DNA of 64,000 nucleotides from contig CAWBOY010000002.1 of the NCBI GenBank assembly GCA_963790585.1, positions 186,001 to 250,000 on the forward strand, written 5' to 3'. This stretch comes from CAWBOY01 sp963790585. GTDB taxonomy: Bacteria > Planctomycetota > Planctomycetia > Gemmatales > Gemmataceae. Made by a program: the position numbers and the translations under genes. Positions within the stretch are counted from its first letter, which is position 1. Every line of letters begins with the position of its first letter. The notes under the pieces are model-generated. The model had not been told where the DNA came from, did no database searches, and saw nothing but the letters and a program-made list of their open reading frames with translations. Shown here one piece after another: positions 18,048-26,694 of the stretch.

Positions 18048-18377
18048 TCAATAACGCGGCTGGCGCGGCTTCTTCTGCGCCTTGCCGCCTTCATCCGACT
18101 TGGGGAGTAAGACGTTCACCAACGAATCGACTCCCACTCCGACAACAAAGCCAGCGAAGCCACAAGCCAGGACAATCAGGAACAGGAAGAAAAACGAGGC
18201 ACGCAGGCCCGGCGTCACATTGCGAGGACTGTCTGACGCGACCCATGTCACCAGGAAATAATCGAAGACGATACCGCCGACCAATCCGAGAGCTATGCCA
18301 ATTGACACGATCGGCGACACGTCGCTAAACAAGTCTTCCAGGAGTGACCCGAAATCGCCGAGGTCCTTCTTGGACAT
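18048..18377 (-). CDS. small membrane protein, unknown
   Basis: A 109-residue protein with two hydrophobic segments (about residues 22-45 and 61-90) and a basic C-terminus ending KKPRQPRY. The size and two-helix layout resemble AtpI/AtpZ-like proteins, but no diagnostic motif is visible. It is immediately upstream of mobA, 7 bases apart, and 32 bases downstream of carA on the same strand, so an operon carA-this-mobA is likely. Confidence 0.65.
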   Translation of the reverse strand: MSKKDLGDFGSLLEDLFSDVSPIVSIGIALGLVGGIVFDYFLVTWVASDSPRNVTPGLRASFFFLFLIVLACGFAGFVVGVGVDSLVNVLLPKSDEGGKAQKKPRQPRY

Positions 18378-18409
18378 GAAAAATCCTATTTCAGACCACT
18401 ACGTCTTTT

Positions 18410-19516
18410 CTATGCCATCAAGGCCCGAAACTCTTCAAACAGGTAACTACTATCGTGTGGCCCGGCGGACGCCTCGGGATGGTACTGGACACTAAAGAGG
18501 GGCTTCGTCTTATGTCGCAGACCTTCGAGCGTTTGATCGTTCAGATTGATGTGGGTCGGCTCCAAGTCGCGCGGCAGATCCTCCCCCGACACAGCGAAGC
18601 CATGATTCTGCGTTGTGATTTCGACCTTGTTAGTCCGATGATTCATCACTGGATGATTGGCGCCGCGATGGCCAAACTTCAGCTTAAACGTCTTTGCGCC
18701 CAATGCCAGACCGAGCAATTGGTGCCCAAGACAGATGCCAAAAATGGGCTTCTTATCCGCCAACTCCGCGATGGTTTTAATCGCATAGTCGAGCGGCTCC
18801 GGGTCGCCCGGGCCGTTGGATAGAAAAACACCGTCCGGATTATGTGCCAAAACCTCGGACGCAGTGGCGTCGCCGGGCACCACCGTCACCTTACAGCCGA
18901 CCTGAACGAGACAGCGCAGGATATTCCACTTCATCCCATAATCGATGGCGACGACGTGGTGCGTCGGTTTCGTCGCGGGTAAATAGCTCACGAGCTTGTT
19001 GGTGAACCCTTCGCTCCAAGAAAACGATTTCTCCGGCATTACCTCACGGACAAGGTCGCGGCCCACCATGCCCGGGCTGTTGCGCGCCTTACGTACGAGC
19101 GAAGCACTGTCGAGGTCGATCGTCGACAGGACGCCGCGCATCGCCCCGCGCACGCGCAATCGGCTCACTAGGGCGCGTGTGTCGATGCCCTCCAGCCCCA
19201 GCACGCCATGCTCGGCCAGGTAAGCGTCAAGCGATTGTTGCGAGCGATAATTGCTGGGTAAACGCGTCATCTCGCGGACGATGAACCCTTCGACTTGCGG
19301 ATGCCGCGATTCACGGTCATCGTCACTGATGCCATAATTCCCTATTAAGGGATAGGTCATGGTGACGATTTGGCCTTTGTAGGATGGATCGGTGAGGATC
19401 TCCTGATAGCCAATCATGCTCGTGTTGAAAACGACTTCGCCCATCTTCTCGCCGGGCGCGCCGAAGCCTTGGCCGGTAAATACGCTTCCATCCTCGAGTG
19501 CCAACTTCGCCTGCAT
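18410..19516 (-). CDS. carA: carbamoyl-phosphate synthase small subunit
   Basis: A 368-residue glutaminase subunit that supplies ammonia to CarB for carbamoyl phosphate (arginine and pyrimidine synthesis). The N-terminal CPSase domain (ALEDGSVFTGQGFGAPGE, YGISDDDRESRHPQVEG) precedes a class I glutamine amidotransferase domain with GICLGHQLLGLALGA (nucleophile Cys262), the strand FLSNGPGDPEPLDY and a C-terminal VQYHPEASAGP carrying the His-Glu dyad. Full length and intact, unlike many neighbours. carB is not in the window. Confidence 0.96.
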   Translation of the reverse strand: MQAKLALEDGSVFTGQGFGAPGEKMGEVVFNTSMIGYQEILTDPSYKGQIVTMTYPLIGNYGISDDDRESRHPQVEGFIVREMTRLPSNYRSQQSLDAYLAEHGVLGLEGIDTRALVSRLRVRGAMRGVLSTIDLDSASLVRKARNSPGMVGRDLVREVMPEKSFSWSEGFTNKLVSYLPATKPTHHVVAIDYGMKWNILRCLVQVGCKVTVVPGDATASEVLAHNPDGVFLSNGPGDPEPLDYAIKTIAELADKKPIFGICLGHQLLGLALGAKTFKLKFGHRGANHPVMNHRTNKVEITTQNHGFAVSGEDLPRDLEPTHINLNDQTLEGLRHKTKPLFSVQYHPEASAGPHDSSYLFEEFRALMA

Positions 19517-19566
19517 CAGAATTCCTCAAAAGAAACGTTCATCGCATTAGCGATATTATTGTATTA

Positions 19567-19642
19567 CCGAGCCTGAAGCGTGAGCGAAGGGCATTTTGAC
19601 TTCGAAAATGCAAAATGCCCTTCGCTCACGCTTCAGGTTCGG
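19567..19642. repeat. hairpin repeat, GCCTGAAGC family, copy 1
   Basis: Arms CCGAGCCTGAAGCGTGAGCG... and its complement (19567-19597 and 19612-19642) form a long near-perfect stem, with AAAA/TTTT flanking a short loop. It lies between carA and the purB stop (19655) in a same-strand arrangement and could terminate purB. Further copies are at 61182-61256 and 62607-62687, with a lone half at 21154-21184. Confidence 0.8.
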
Positions 19643-19654
19643 CAAGCCAATCTG

Positions 19655-21106
19655 TTACACGGACAATTCTCCACTCTGCTCGCGGAAATCACGAAGCCCC
19701 GCCCGCACCGGAGCGATCTCCTGCGTAAGAACTCATCGACTTGCGCGGGAGCTCGGCCAATAAAGTGCCTGGGATCCAGCAAGTCGCTGAAATCAACTCC
19801 GTGAAACAACTCGTCGTTTTTGAGCCGGTCGATCAGATCATTCCGTTCGTGCCCGGCCTTGAGGTTCGCGGTGACGACATGGCTATGGCGGCGAATCGCT
19901 TCGTGCGCATCCTGGCGATCAACGCCAGCGGCGACGGCGGCCATGAGGATGTTTTCGGTCGCCATATAGGGCAGCGTCTGCTCGACGCCGCGCTTGATGA
20001 TGGCTTTATTCACGACGAGTCCCGTGCTGATATTGAGCGCGAGGCGTAACACCGCATCCGCCGTCAAAAACGCCTGCGGCAGCGTGAGGCGGCGATTGAC
20101 GCTATCATCCAAGGTGCGTTCGAGCCATTGCGTCGCGGCCGTCTGGGCGGCACTGACCGACAAACTACTCAGAAACCGCGCCAGGCCACACATGCGCTCG
20201 GCGCGCATCGGATTGCGCTTGTACGCCATCGCCGACGATCCGACCTGTTCCACCTCAAACGGTTCATCGACCTCTTGGCGATGTGCCAGCAGGCGCAGAT
20301 CGCTGCCATACTTATGTGCTGTTTGGCCCAGTCCGCTCAGAACGTCCAAGATTTGGCTGTCGACTTTGCGCGAATACGTTTGGCCGGTCACGGGATAGAC
20401 AGCCTCAAACCCCATCTTGCGCCACCAGGCGATCAAGTTCACGAACTTTCTCATGGTCGCCATGAAAGAGAGCGAGGAAACTGGCTTGCGTGCCAGTCGT
20501 TCCCTTGACGCCACGAAAACGCAGCGACTCGATGCGGTGTTCCAGCTCCTGATAGTCGAGCAGAAAATCGTAGCACCATAAGCAAGCCCGTTTGCCGACG
20601 GTCGTCAGCTGGGCTGGTTGAAAATGCGTAAAGCCGAGCGTCGGCAGGTCGCGCCATTGTTCAGCGAAGCAAGCCAAGGCATCGATAACAGCGACGAGCT
20701 TGGCCCGAAGCAGACCCAACCCTTCGCGCATCAATAGGAGGTCCGTATTGTCGGTGACATAACAGCTCGTGGCGCCAAGATGAACGATGTCCCGCGCTCC
20801 GGGTGCGACTTCGCCGAGCGTGTGAATGTGGGCCATCACGTCATGGCGCAGCCGTTTCTCGTGATGCGCTGCGCGAGCGAAATCGATGTCGTCCAGATGT
20901 CGGCGCAGTTCGTCGAGCTGCGCCGACGAAATTCGTGGCCGGACGCCGTTGTCCGCTTTGAGCCCTAGCTCCTGTTCCGCTTCAGCCAACGCGAGCCACA
21001 GCCGGCGCCAGGTCGAGAACTTGCGTTGGGGCCCCCACAGCTCGGCCATTTCCCGGCTGGCGTAGCGCGTCACGAGCGGGTTGTCGTAAACCTGAAACGA
21101 ATCCAT
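19655..21106 (-). CDS. purB: adenylosuccinate lyase (two frame breaks in this sequence)
   Basis: PurB cleaves SAICAR and adenylosuccinate in purine synthesis. The N-terminal part from ATG 21106 (AAGGACAGGATTC leader) carries HDVMAHIHTLGEVAPGA and HLGATSCYVTDN. After a break at about 20420 the second part has YPVTGQTYSRKVDSQ and the signature SSAMAYKRNPMRAERM. The first break fits loss of GC from a GCGCGC run. A second break at about 19729 hides the true C-terminus: with one base added the frame reads TQEIAPVRAGLRDFRE and stops at 19655, instead of running on to 19633 in a Cys/Arg-rich shadow. Repaired length is about 484 residues, normal for the family. Confidence 0.92.
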
Positions 21107-21153
21107 GAATCCTGTCCTTTTTTCGTGCGGCACAAGGCCGCGCAACGCTCATA

Positions 21154-21184
21154 CCGCGCCTGAAGCATAAGCGAAGAGAATTTT
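21154..21184. repeat. solitary half of the GCCTGAAGC hairpin family
   Basis: About 30 bases (CCGCGCCTGAAGCATAAGCG...) match one arm of the repeat family at 19567, 61182 and 62607, but no complementary arm follows. It lies in the purB leader region, between the divergent purB and a small secreted protein gene. Confidence 0.55.
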
Positions 21185-21311
21185 CCCGTGGCCGGAGGTA
21201 TTTTAACGAAATTCGCCCGCTTCGTCGGCGCACGGCGTTCGGACAGCGGCTAGAGTTGCGTCGAATGGATTCGGGGCACGCTGCTCCGTACCGTCAGGAG
21301 GACATAAAGAC

Positions 21312-21626
21312 ATGCGACGAGTCATGATGGCCGCACTGGCAACGGTTTTGGCAGCGGGCCTGTGGTCCACGTTGGCCACCTCAGCCTTCGCTCAAAATCC
21401 CGTGAACACCGGCGTCGGCAACTATTTCTACTATCCCTACTACTACTTCCCACACAACTATTGGCCGCAACAAGGCCCACGTTGGCCCGAACCAGTCGGC
21501 GCCGGCTACATGAAGCCGCCCGCCTACATGGCCTACCCGCCGTTTCTAGAACCGCACTGGCGCTACGAGGCGTTCAAGCCCCAGCCCTATTATCGCGGCT
21601 TCCATTTCTGGTTGGATGCGTTTTGA
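21312..21626 (+). CDS. small secreted Tyr/Pro-rich protein
   Basis: A 104-residue protein with a clear signal peptide (MRRVMMAALATVLAAGLWST, cleavage likely after SAFA at residue 27) followed by a mature part rich in Tyr, Pro and Phe (GNYFYYPYYYFPHNYWPQQG) without cysteines. CAGGAGGACATAAAGAC precedes the ATG. No family is recognised. The composition suggests an extracellular or cell-surface structural role. Confidence 0.75.
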   Translation: MRRVMMAALATVLAAGLWSTLATSAFAQNPVNTGVGNYFYYPYYYFPHNYWPQQGPRWPEPVGAGYMKPPAYMAYPPFLEPHWRYEAFKPQPYYRGFHFWLDAF

Positions 21627-21636
21627 GATCGCGCCA

Positions 21637-21729
21637 TTTAGCGGCGAGCCGGCAGGCGAGCGCTGTAGGGATCGCGCCATTTGAAAAAGCGCTATTCCAC
21701 AGCGCTCGCCTACCGACTCGCGGCTTAAC
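21637..21729. repeat. palindromic repeat, TTTAGCCGC family, copy without insertion
   Basis: Arms around TTTAGCGGCGAGCCGGCAGG (21637-21666) and the matching right arm ending CTCGCGGCTTAA (21700-21729). This is the same family as 35938-36028 and 52714-52789 but lacks the adjoining 264-bp element, so it serves as an unoccupied comparison site. Confidence 0.75.
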
Positions 21730-21744
21730 AAATTGAAAAGAATT

Positions 21745-22438
21745 TCATTTCTTCTCGAACGGCGCCAGCCCCTGCGACTTCATCTTTCGTGTGTAAGTTT
21801 GGTCTCCGAATACCACCGTCAATTCATCCAGGTTCTTGCCCGTGAACGCGATGCGGCCGATCGTGCCGCCTACTTCTGTCGGCGGAGCCAAAATCCCCGC
21901 TAGGCGACCAATTGGGTCGAAGATCTGCACGCCGCGCTCGGTTGCTGCGTATAGGCAACCCTTTCGATCAACCGTGAGTCTGAGCGCCCTGAAATGGCTT
22001 GGTCGGGTGACGTTGCGGAGTGTAATAATTCTCGTTCGCGTCTAACTGACGAGTGTCTTTGATTCTAAACATACTGATTCGATGTTTACCATCGATTTTT
22101 TGCGAAACTATCAGAGCATCCTGATCGGGTCGAAACGTCATGCTTATGATTTCGCCGATGTTAGTATCTACCCTAGTCCCTTTAACATCGAATGAACTGA
22201 TCCAGCTGACGTCAAGAGTGTTGTCGCCGGCTTTGCCTTTGTAATAGGAGTAGAAGGTGCTTGGAGATACATAAACGGAGACACCATCGATTGGGCCGCT
22301 CGGAATCTTAGCGCTAGGAGTCAGCCGCCATCCTTCGTTGGGTGTCACGAAATCGCTAACTTGCATGTCTTGAGCGTCGACAGACGATGACAAGTGAACA
22401 AGTGCGCAAAGACAAATCGCTTGGCTCTTTAGATTCAT
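21745..22438 (-). CDS. SMP-30/gluconolactonase-like secreted protein (frameshifted, short N-terminus)
   Basis: Two minus-strand pieces join at about 22050. The N-terminal piece begins with a signal peptide (MNLKSQAICLCALVHLSSSV) and has DTNIGEIISMTFRPDQDALI. The C-terminal piece continues RALRLTVDRKGCLYAATERG, VQIFDPIGRLAGIL and ends GDQTYTRKMKSQG. The second half matches the last beta-propeller blades of sugar lactonases of the SMP-30 type common in planctomycetes. About 230 residues in total, whereas full enzymes are about 300, so early blades look reduced or diverged. The join needs an insertion to be removed or two bases to be restored. Confidence 0.6.
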
Positions 22439-22481
22439 TTTACTTCTCCTATATCTGTATTGTGATAGGCTGAAGGCGCAA

Positions 22482-23360
22482 TCATTCCTTGTCTTTCACA
22501 TCCCGCCACAACCACTTCAACGACTCCGGCAAAATCGCCCCGCCATGCTTGCCATTATGGCCACCCTTGCCCCACGCAACCTTGTAGTCGTAGCCCATGA
22601 ATTTCAGCGATTCTTCCATCTGGCGATTCGACAAGAACCAATGACCGTGTACGTTGTTCAAATCAGTCTCGCCGTCCTGTAAAAAGACACGGATCGGTTT
22701 CTTCTCGGTCTTGCGGATCAAACCAGGATAAGCGTCGCCGCCGCGGATGTTGGTGAAGCTGCCGACGTGGGACAAGACTTTGCTGAACAGGTCCGGCCTT
22801 TCCCAGGCCGCGGTGAAGGCACAAATACCGCCGGATGAGATCCCGCAAATCGCTCGGCCCGCGGCATCCTTGCGGATGTTGTAATTCTTGGTGATTTCCG
22901 GCAGGAGTTCCTTCTCCAAGAAGGTTGCGTATTGGTTTGAGAGAGTGTCGTATTCAAAGCTACGATTATCGCGATCCTTTTTGCCTTCCATTGTCGCCGG
23001 CACTTTGCCCGGGTTGATAAAGACGCCGATGGTCACCGGCATCTCTTTCTTGTGAATCAGATTGTCGAAGACGGTCGGGACGCGGAATTGTCCTTTGGTG
23101 TTGACGTAACCGCCGCCGTCTTGAAAGACCATGAGACAAGCGGGTTTCTTGGCGTCGTATTGCGATGGGACATAGATCCAGTAGTCACGGACTGTTCCAT
23201 TAAATATCTTACTTGTCCATTTGTATTGAGTCACCGTTCCTTTTGGGACGCCCGGCTGCTCCAGCGAGTCAGGCCCGAGCTTTTCTTCGTCTTGAAATGC
23301 ACCGACCAAGGGCGTCAGGCAAATGAAAAAAGCAGCAAAAGCAAGAACACGATGGTGCAT
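22482..23360 (-). CDS. secreted esterase, enterochelin-esterase/D-type alpha-beta hydrolase
   Basis: A 292-residue protein with a signal peptide (residues 1-22, ending LVGA) and an esterase_D-like alpha/beta-hydrolase fold. The leading strand YWIYVPSQYDAKKPACLMVF, the nucleophile elbow GISSGG (Ser near residue 184) and the C-terminal His in GGHNGKHGG are visible. Family members hydrolyse ester bonds in siderophores, feruloyl groups or simple acyl esters; the substrate is not predictable here. GAGGATTCTCACC before the ATG at 23360 fixes the start. Confidence 0.85.
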   Translation of the reverse strand: MHHRVLAFAAFFICLTPLVGAFQDEEKLGPDSLEQPGVPKGTVTQYKWTSKIFNGTVRDYWIYVPSQYDAKKPACLMVFQDGGGYVNTKGQFRVPTVFDNLIHKKEMPVTIGVFINPGKVPATMEGKKDRDNRSFEYDTLSNQYATFLEKELLPEITKNYNIRKDAAGRAICGISSGGICAFTAAWERPDLFSKVLSHVGSFTNIRGGDAYPGLIRKTEKKPIRVFLQDGETDLNNVHGHWFLSNRQMEESLKFMGYDYKVAWGKGGHNGKHGGAILPESLKWLWRDVKDKE

Positions 23361-23498
23361 GGTGAGAATCCTCGGATGGCGGGAGAGAATGGGCTGGGAT
23401 TGGCAACGTAACACGACGCAAAGCGTCAAGCAAGCGCTTGGTAATAAAAAGGTGTTCCAGCCGAAGTGAGGCTACTTGTCGAAACGTCGCCACGGTAA

Positions 23499-23828
23499 CC
23501 CAGTCTTCGTGGCTCCGTCCCGAGCGATGATTCCCTTCGAAACCATCTGATTCAATTGATCGAGACCGTAATCATCTACAAACTGCCTCGCCTGAGTCGA
23601 GAAGAGATTCAGACTATGTTGCAGATACATGATATCCGTGAAAGCCGCCTTTATCAGGAAGCCAAAGAAGTAGACCTGAAAGAGGGCATTGAAAAAGGCA
23701 TCGAGATTGCCATCACACGGATGGCTGCAAAGAAGCTTTCTGCTTCGGAGATCGCCACGATCGCTACCATCCTGCAACTAGACGAGGCGACCGTCCGCGA
23801 GGCGCTGGCGAAAGCCAGCCGAAATTAA
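23499..23828 (+). pseudogene. C-terminal remnant of an Rpn/DUF2887-type nuclease-transposase gene
   Basis: The readable frame gives HLIQLIETVIIYKLPRLSRE, then EIQTMLQIHDIRESRLYQEA, then repeated EGIEKGIE and a helix-turn-helix-like tail. This is the conserved C-terminus of Rpn-family PD-(D/E)XK recombination-promoting nucleases. The nuclease core that should precede it is absent: a stop lies just upstream at 23496 and no nuclease motif is found before it. So it is a 5'-truncated remnant, roughly one third of a full gene. Confidence 0.65.
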
Positions 23829-23883
23829 CTGCGAAGCATCAGACGGTGGCCCAGCGAACCGATTGGCCGCGTCATCGAACACG

Positions 23884-24036
23884 TCAGCGCCGGGCCGCGA
23901 CAAAGCCTACGATTGCCGCGACTGCGCCGGCGGAGACGCCGATTCCAAAAAGAATCAGGTCCCGACGGTTTAGTACAAATGGATGCAAGCGCCCCTGCGC
24001 TTCACGGATGCCCGAATCAGAAGCGATCAGCTCCAC
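23884..24036 (-). CDS. small single-helix membrane protein
   Basis: An ideal AAGGAGG lies 5 bases before a GTG at 24036, giving about 50 residues: a polar start and the basic FVLNRRDLIL stretch, then one membrane segment GIGVSAGAVAAIVGFVAARR. It overlaps the end of the kinase gene by 10 bases, so it is co-translated. A longer reading from GTG 24066 is possible. Function unknown. Confidence 0.5.
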   Translation of the reverse strand: MELIASDSGIREAQGRLHPFVLNRRDLILFGIGVSAGAVAAIVGFVAARR

Positions 24037-25367
24037 GTCTGCCTCCTTTTTGCGCTCTGTAGCCACGGCGCTGTCGCCTTCACGGGCGCAGTCAGCATCG
24101 CGGGACGTTCGGCGGAAGGCCTTTTTCTGTCTTGATTGGACGGCACTCGATCACCACTCTTGGGGTTGGGCGGCGGCGCCTTTATGACAGGTGCATTCGT
24201 GTCAATTTCAACGACGGTCAGCGGTTTTTTGGGCTGCTGTTCCTTGATTAAAGAAAGATAAGAGAGCATATTCGGATCGCTCTCAGGCTGGACGAGCGGG
24301 CCTGTGGCGCCGGCGAGAAAAACCTGGAGCGCCTGCGCCGCCCGCTCTGGCGTCGGGTAACGCTGCGCGGGATCTTTCGCCAGCATCCACGTAACGATTT
24401 GTTGTAGACCGTCTGGGACCGTCGCATTGTGGGCCTTGAGCAGCGGCGGCGGCTCGGTCGCGTGCCGAATCATCTGACTAATGACGTTGGTATCCGGGAA
24501 CGGCGGTTTGCCTGTGAGCATGAAATACAACACACAACCAAGACTATAGATGTCGGCCCGTATGTCGGCGCTGCGGGGATCGCGCGCCTGCTCCGGAGCC
24601 ATGTAATCCGGCGTACCGAGGAGCGCCCCTTGAGTGGTCAGCTCGAGGTTGGAGCCGTCGTCCTTTTTTCTTTCTTCAAAGAGCGAACGGCCTAGGCCGA
24701 TATCGAGTATCTTCAAAGTCGCTTGGGCCGTGCTCTCGGGCGTCGAGTTGACAAGCATAATGTTCGAGGGCTTGAGGTCGCGGTGAACAAGGCCCTGAGA
24801 ATGGATGTGCTGCAATCCCTGAAACGCTTGATAAATCAGCCGAACACCTTCCGTCGCTGAGAGGGGGCCACGGCGATTGACTAACTCTTCGAGCGTCTCG
24901 CCTTCCAAATACTCCATGACGAGATAGTGAATTTCTCCTGTTTTACCGAGGAGAAAGGTGCGCACGATATTCGGATGCTTGAGCCGCGTTGCCAAACGAC
25001 CTTCGCGCAGGAATCGCCCGAGCATCTCGAGATCGCGCGCCCGCGACGGCGGCAGAACCTTGATAGCCACGGTTTGCCCAAGCGGATGCCGCGCTTTGTA
25101 GACGCCGGCCATGCGCCCCTTGCCGAGTCGATCGAGGATCTTGTATTCCTCGATGAAAAAGCCTTCCGCATGTCCGCGCGCCAGAAGATTGGCTTGATAC
25201 GCCGTCAAATGTTTGTTGGCGACCATCCACTCCGCGAATCGCGTCAGGTTGGTCGCTCCCTCGCCGGCGTGGAGTTGCCAACGGGCATACATCTCGCGGG
25301 CTTCCTCGACCGGGAGAAGCTTGCTGCGCAACAGGAGGCCATAGACGTTTTGAACCGTTAATTCCAT
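24027..25367 (-). CDS. serine/threonine protein kinase
   Basis: About 446 residues. Residues 1-70 form a helical N-terminal region (ARGHAEGFFIEEYKILDRLG leads into the kinase). The kinase domain covers about 70-340: RLGKGRMAGVYKA glycine loop, VAIKVL lysine, the catalytic loop HRDLKPSN, DIG in place of DFG, GTPDYMAPEQA and YSLGCVLYFMLTGKPPF. A Pro/Lys-rich C-terminal tail of about 90 residues follows, with no membrane helix, so it is probably cytosolic. It may phosphorylate FHA partners such as the product of 888-1382. ATG 25367 is preferred to GTG 25394. Confidence 0.9.
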   Translation of the reverse strand: MELTVQNVYGLLLRSKLLPVEEAREMYARWQLHAGEGATNLTRFAEWMVANKHLTAYQANLLARGHAEGFFIEEYKILDRLGKGRMAGVYKARHPLGQTVAIKVLPPSRARDLEMLGRFLREGRLATRLKHPNIVRTFLLGKTGEIHYLVMEYLEGETLEELVNRRGPLSATEGVRLIYQAFQGLQHIHSQGLVHRDLKPSNIMLVNSTPESTAQATLKILDIGLGRSLFEERKKDDGSNLELTTQGALLGTPDYMAPEQARDPRSADIRADIYSLGCVLYFMLTGKPPFPDTNVISQMIRHATEPPPLLKAHNATVPDGLQQIVTWMLAKDPAQRYPTPERAAQALQVFLAGATGPLVQPESDPNMLSYLSLIKEQQPKKPLTVVEIDTNAPVIKAPPPNPKSGDRVPSNQDRKRPSAERPAMLTAPVKATAPWLQSAKRRQTWS

Positions 25368-25573
25368 GCCCACCGCCTGGCCGCAGCCGTTCACACGACG
25401 ATCGAGGCATCAATTGTCTTGGTTATAGTACAGGAGTGCGGGGTCGGAGTCGGGAGGTAATTCTTGGCAGTGTCGGCGGACAGATGGAAGGCTTTTCATT
25501 GCCGCGATTCCCTTCGCAGGTTATGCTGTTGCCTTGTAGCTTTCATTCTTCGATTCGTCCCGGATGGCTTTTC

Positions 25574-26588
25574 ATGTCCAATGCAGTTGGGACCGAACCT
25601 CGTCGCGCCCCGATCGATGTCGCCGCCGTCGCCGGCCGAGTGGCGGCCAATATCGAGAAAGTGATCCTCGGCAAACGCCACCAGATCAATCTCGCGCTGG
25701 TCGCCTACCTCTGCGAAGGCCACATCCTGCTCGAAGACGTGCCGGGGGTAGCCAAGACGATGCTCGCCCGCGCTCTGGCACGCAGCGTCGGTTGCACGTT
25801 CAAACGAATTCAATGCACGCCTGATCTGCTGCCGACCGATGTCACTGGCGTCTCGGTCTTCAATCAAAAGACGACGGAGTTTGAATTTCGAGCTGGCCCA
25901 ATTTTCGCTCAAACACTGTTAGCGGACGAAATCAATCGCACAACTCCGCGAACGCAGTCGTCACTGCTTGAAGCGATGGCGGAACGCCGGGTCAGCGTCG
26001 ACGGGCAGACCTATGTTCTCAAGCCGCCATTCTTGGTGATCGCCACGCAAAATCCAGTCGATCACGAGGGGACCTTTCCGCTGCCCGAAGCGCAGCTCGA
26101 TCGGTTTTTGATTCGTCTAAGCCTTGGCTATCCATCGATCGAAGAAGAAGGCAAGATGCTTCAGCGGCTGCAAATGGGCCACCCCATCGACGACCTGAGT
26201 CCCGTGGTCTCGGCTGCCGAGTGGCTGGCATGTCAAGAAGCGGTGCGGGAAGTGCATGTCGATGATAAAGTGAGAAAATATATCCTCGAAATCGTCAAAG
26301 GGACGCGCGGACCACGACGATGTCGCCCTCGGCGGCAGTCCGCGGGCTTCCATCGCGCTGTTCCGCACGGCCCAGGCGCAGGCAGCGCTCAATGGCCGCA
26401 ATTTCATCACGCCCGATGACGTGAAACGGATGGTGCAGCCAGTCTTGGCGCATCGCATGATATTGCGACCGGAAAGCAGGCTGCGAAAAGTTACGGCTGC
26501 CGCTCTATTGCATGAAATCGTTGGCGATGTGTCCGTGCCGGTGCCGGCGCATCGCGGGGGAGATGATGGATTTGGGCGCGGCGATTGA
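25574..26588 (+). CDS. MoxR-type AAA ATPase (frameshifted in this sequence)
   Basis: MoxR ATPases act as chaperones, typically with DUF58 and VWA proteins. Visible motifs are LLEDVPGVAKTMLARALA (Walker A variant), FEFRAGPIFAQTLLADEINR (Walker B), then FLVIATQNPVDHEGTFPLPE and LDRFLIRLSLGYP. At about 26306 the frame breaks in an ACGCGCGG run; two restored bases give GTRADHDDVALGGSPRAS, and the frame then runs through the lid domain (RNFITPDDVKRMVQPVLAHR) to the stop at 26588. The repaired product is about 338 residues, normal length. The ATG at 25574 is chosen. The usual DUF58 partner is not next to it. Confidence 0.9.
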
Positions 26589-26607
26589 GTGCGGTCCGAA
26601 TAGCTCT

Positions 26608-26691
26608 AGCCATTTTCACGAGCCGGGAGCGTGAGCGACCGGAGAGCATTACACTCGTTCGGACTTTCTCCCCGGCTCGTGAAATTTGGCT
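26608..26691. repeat. palindromic repeat, CACGAGCCGGGAG family
   Basis: Arms of about 20 bases (26608-26627 and 26671-26691, core TTTCACGAGCCGGG) between the moxR stop and the end of the convergent peptidyl-prolyl isomerase gene. Related sequence flanks the nested repeat at 52.67-53.1 kb. Confidence 0.65.
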
Positions 26692-26694
26692 TTA

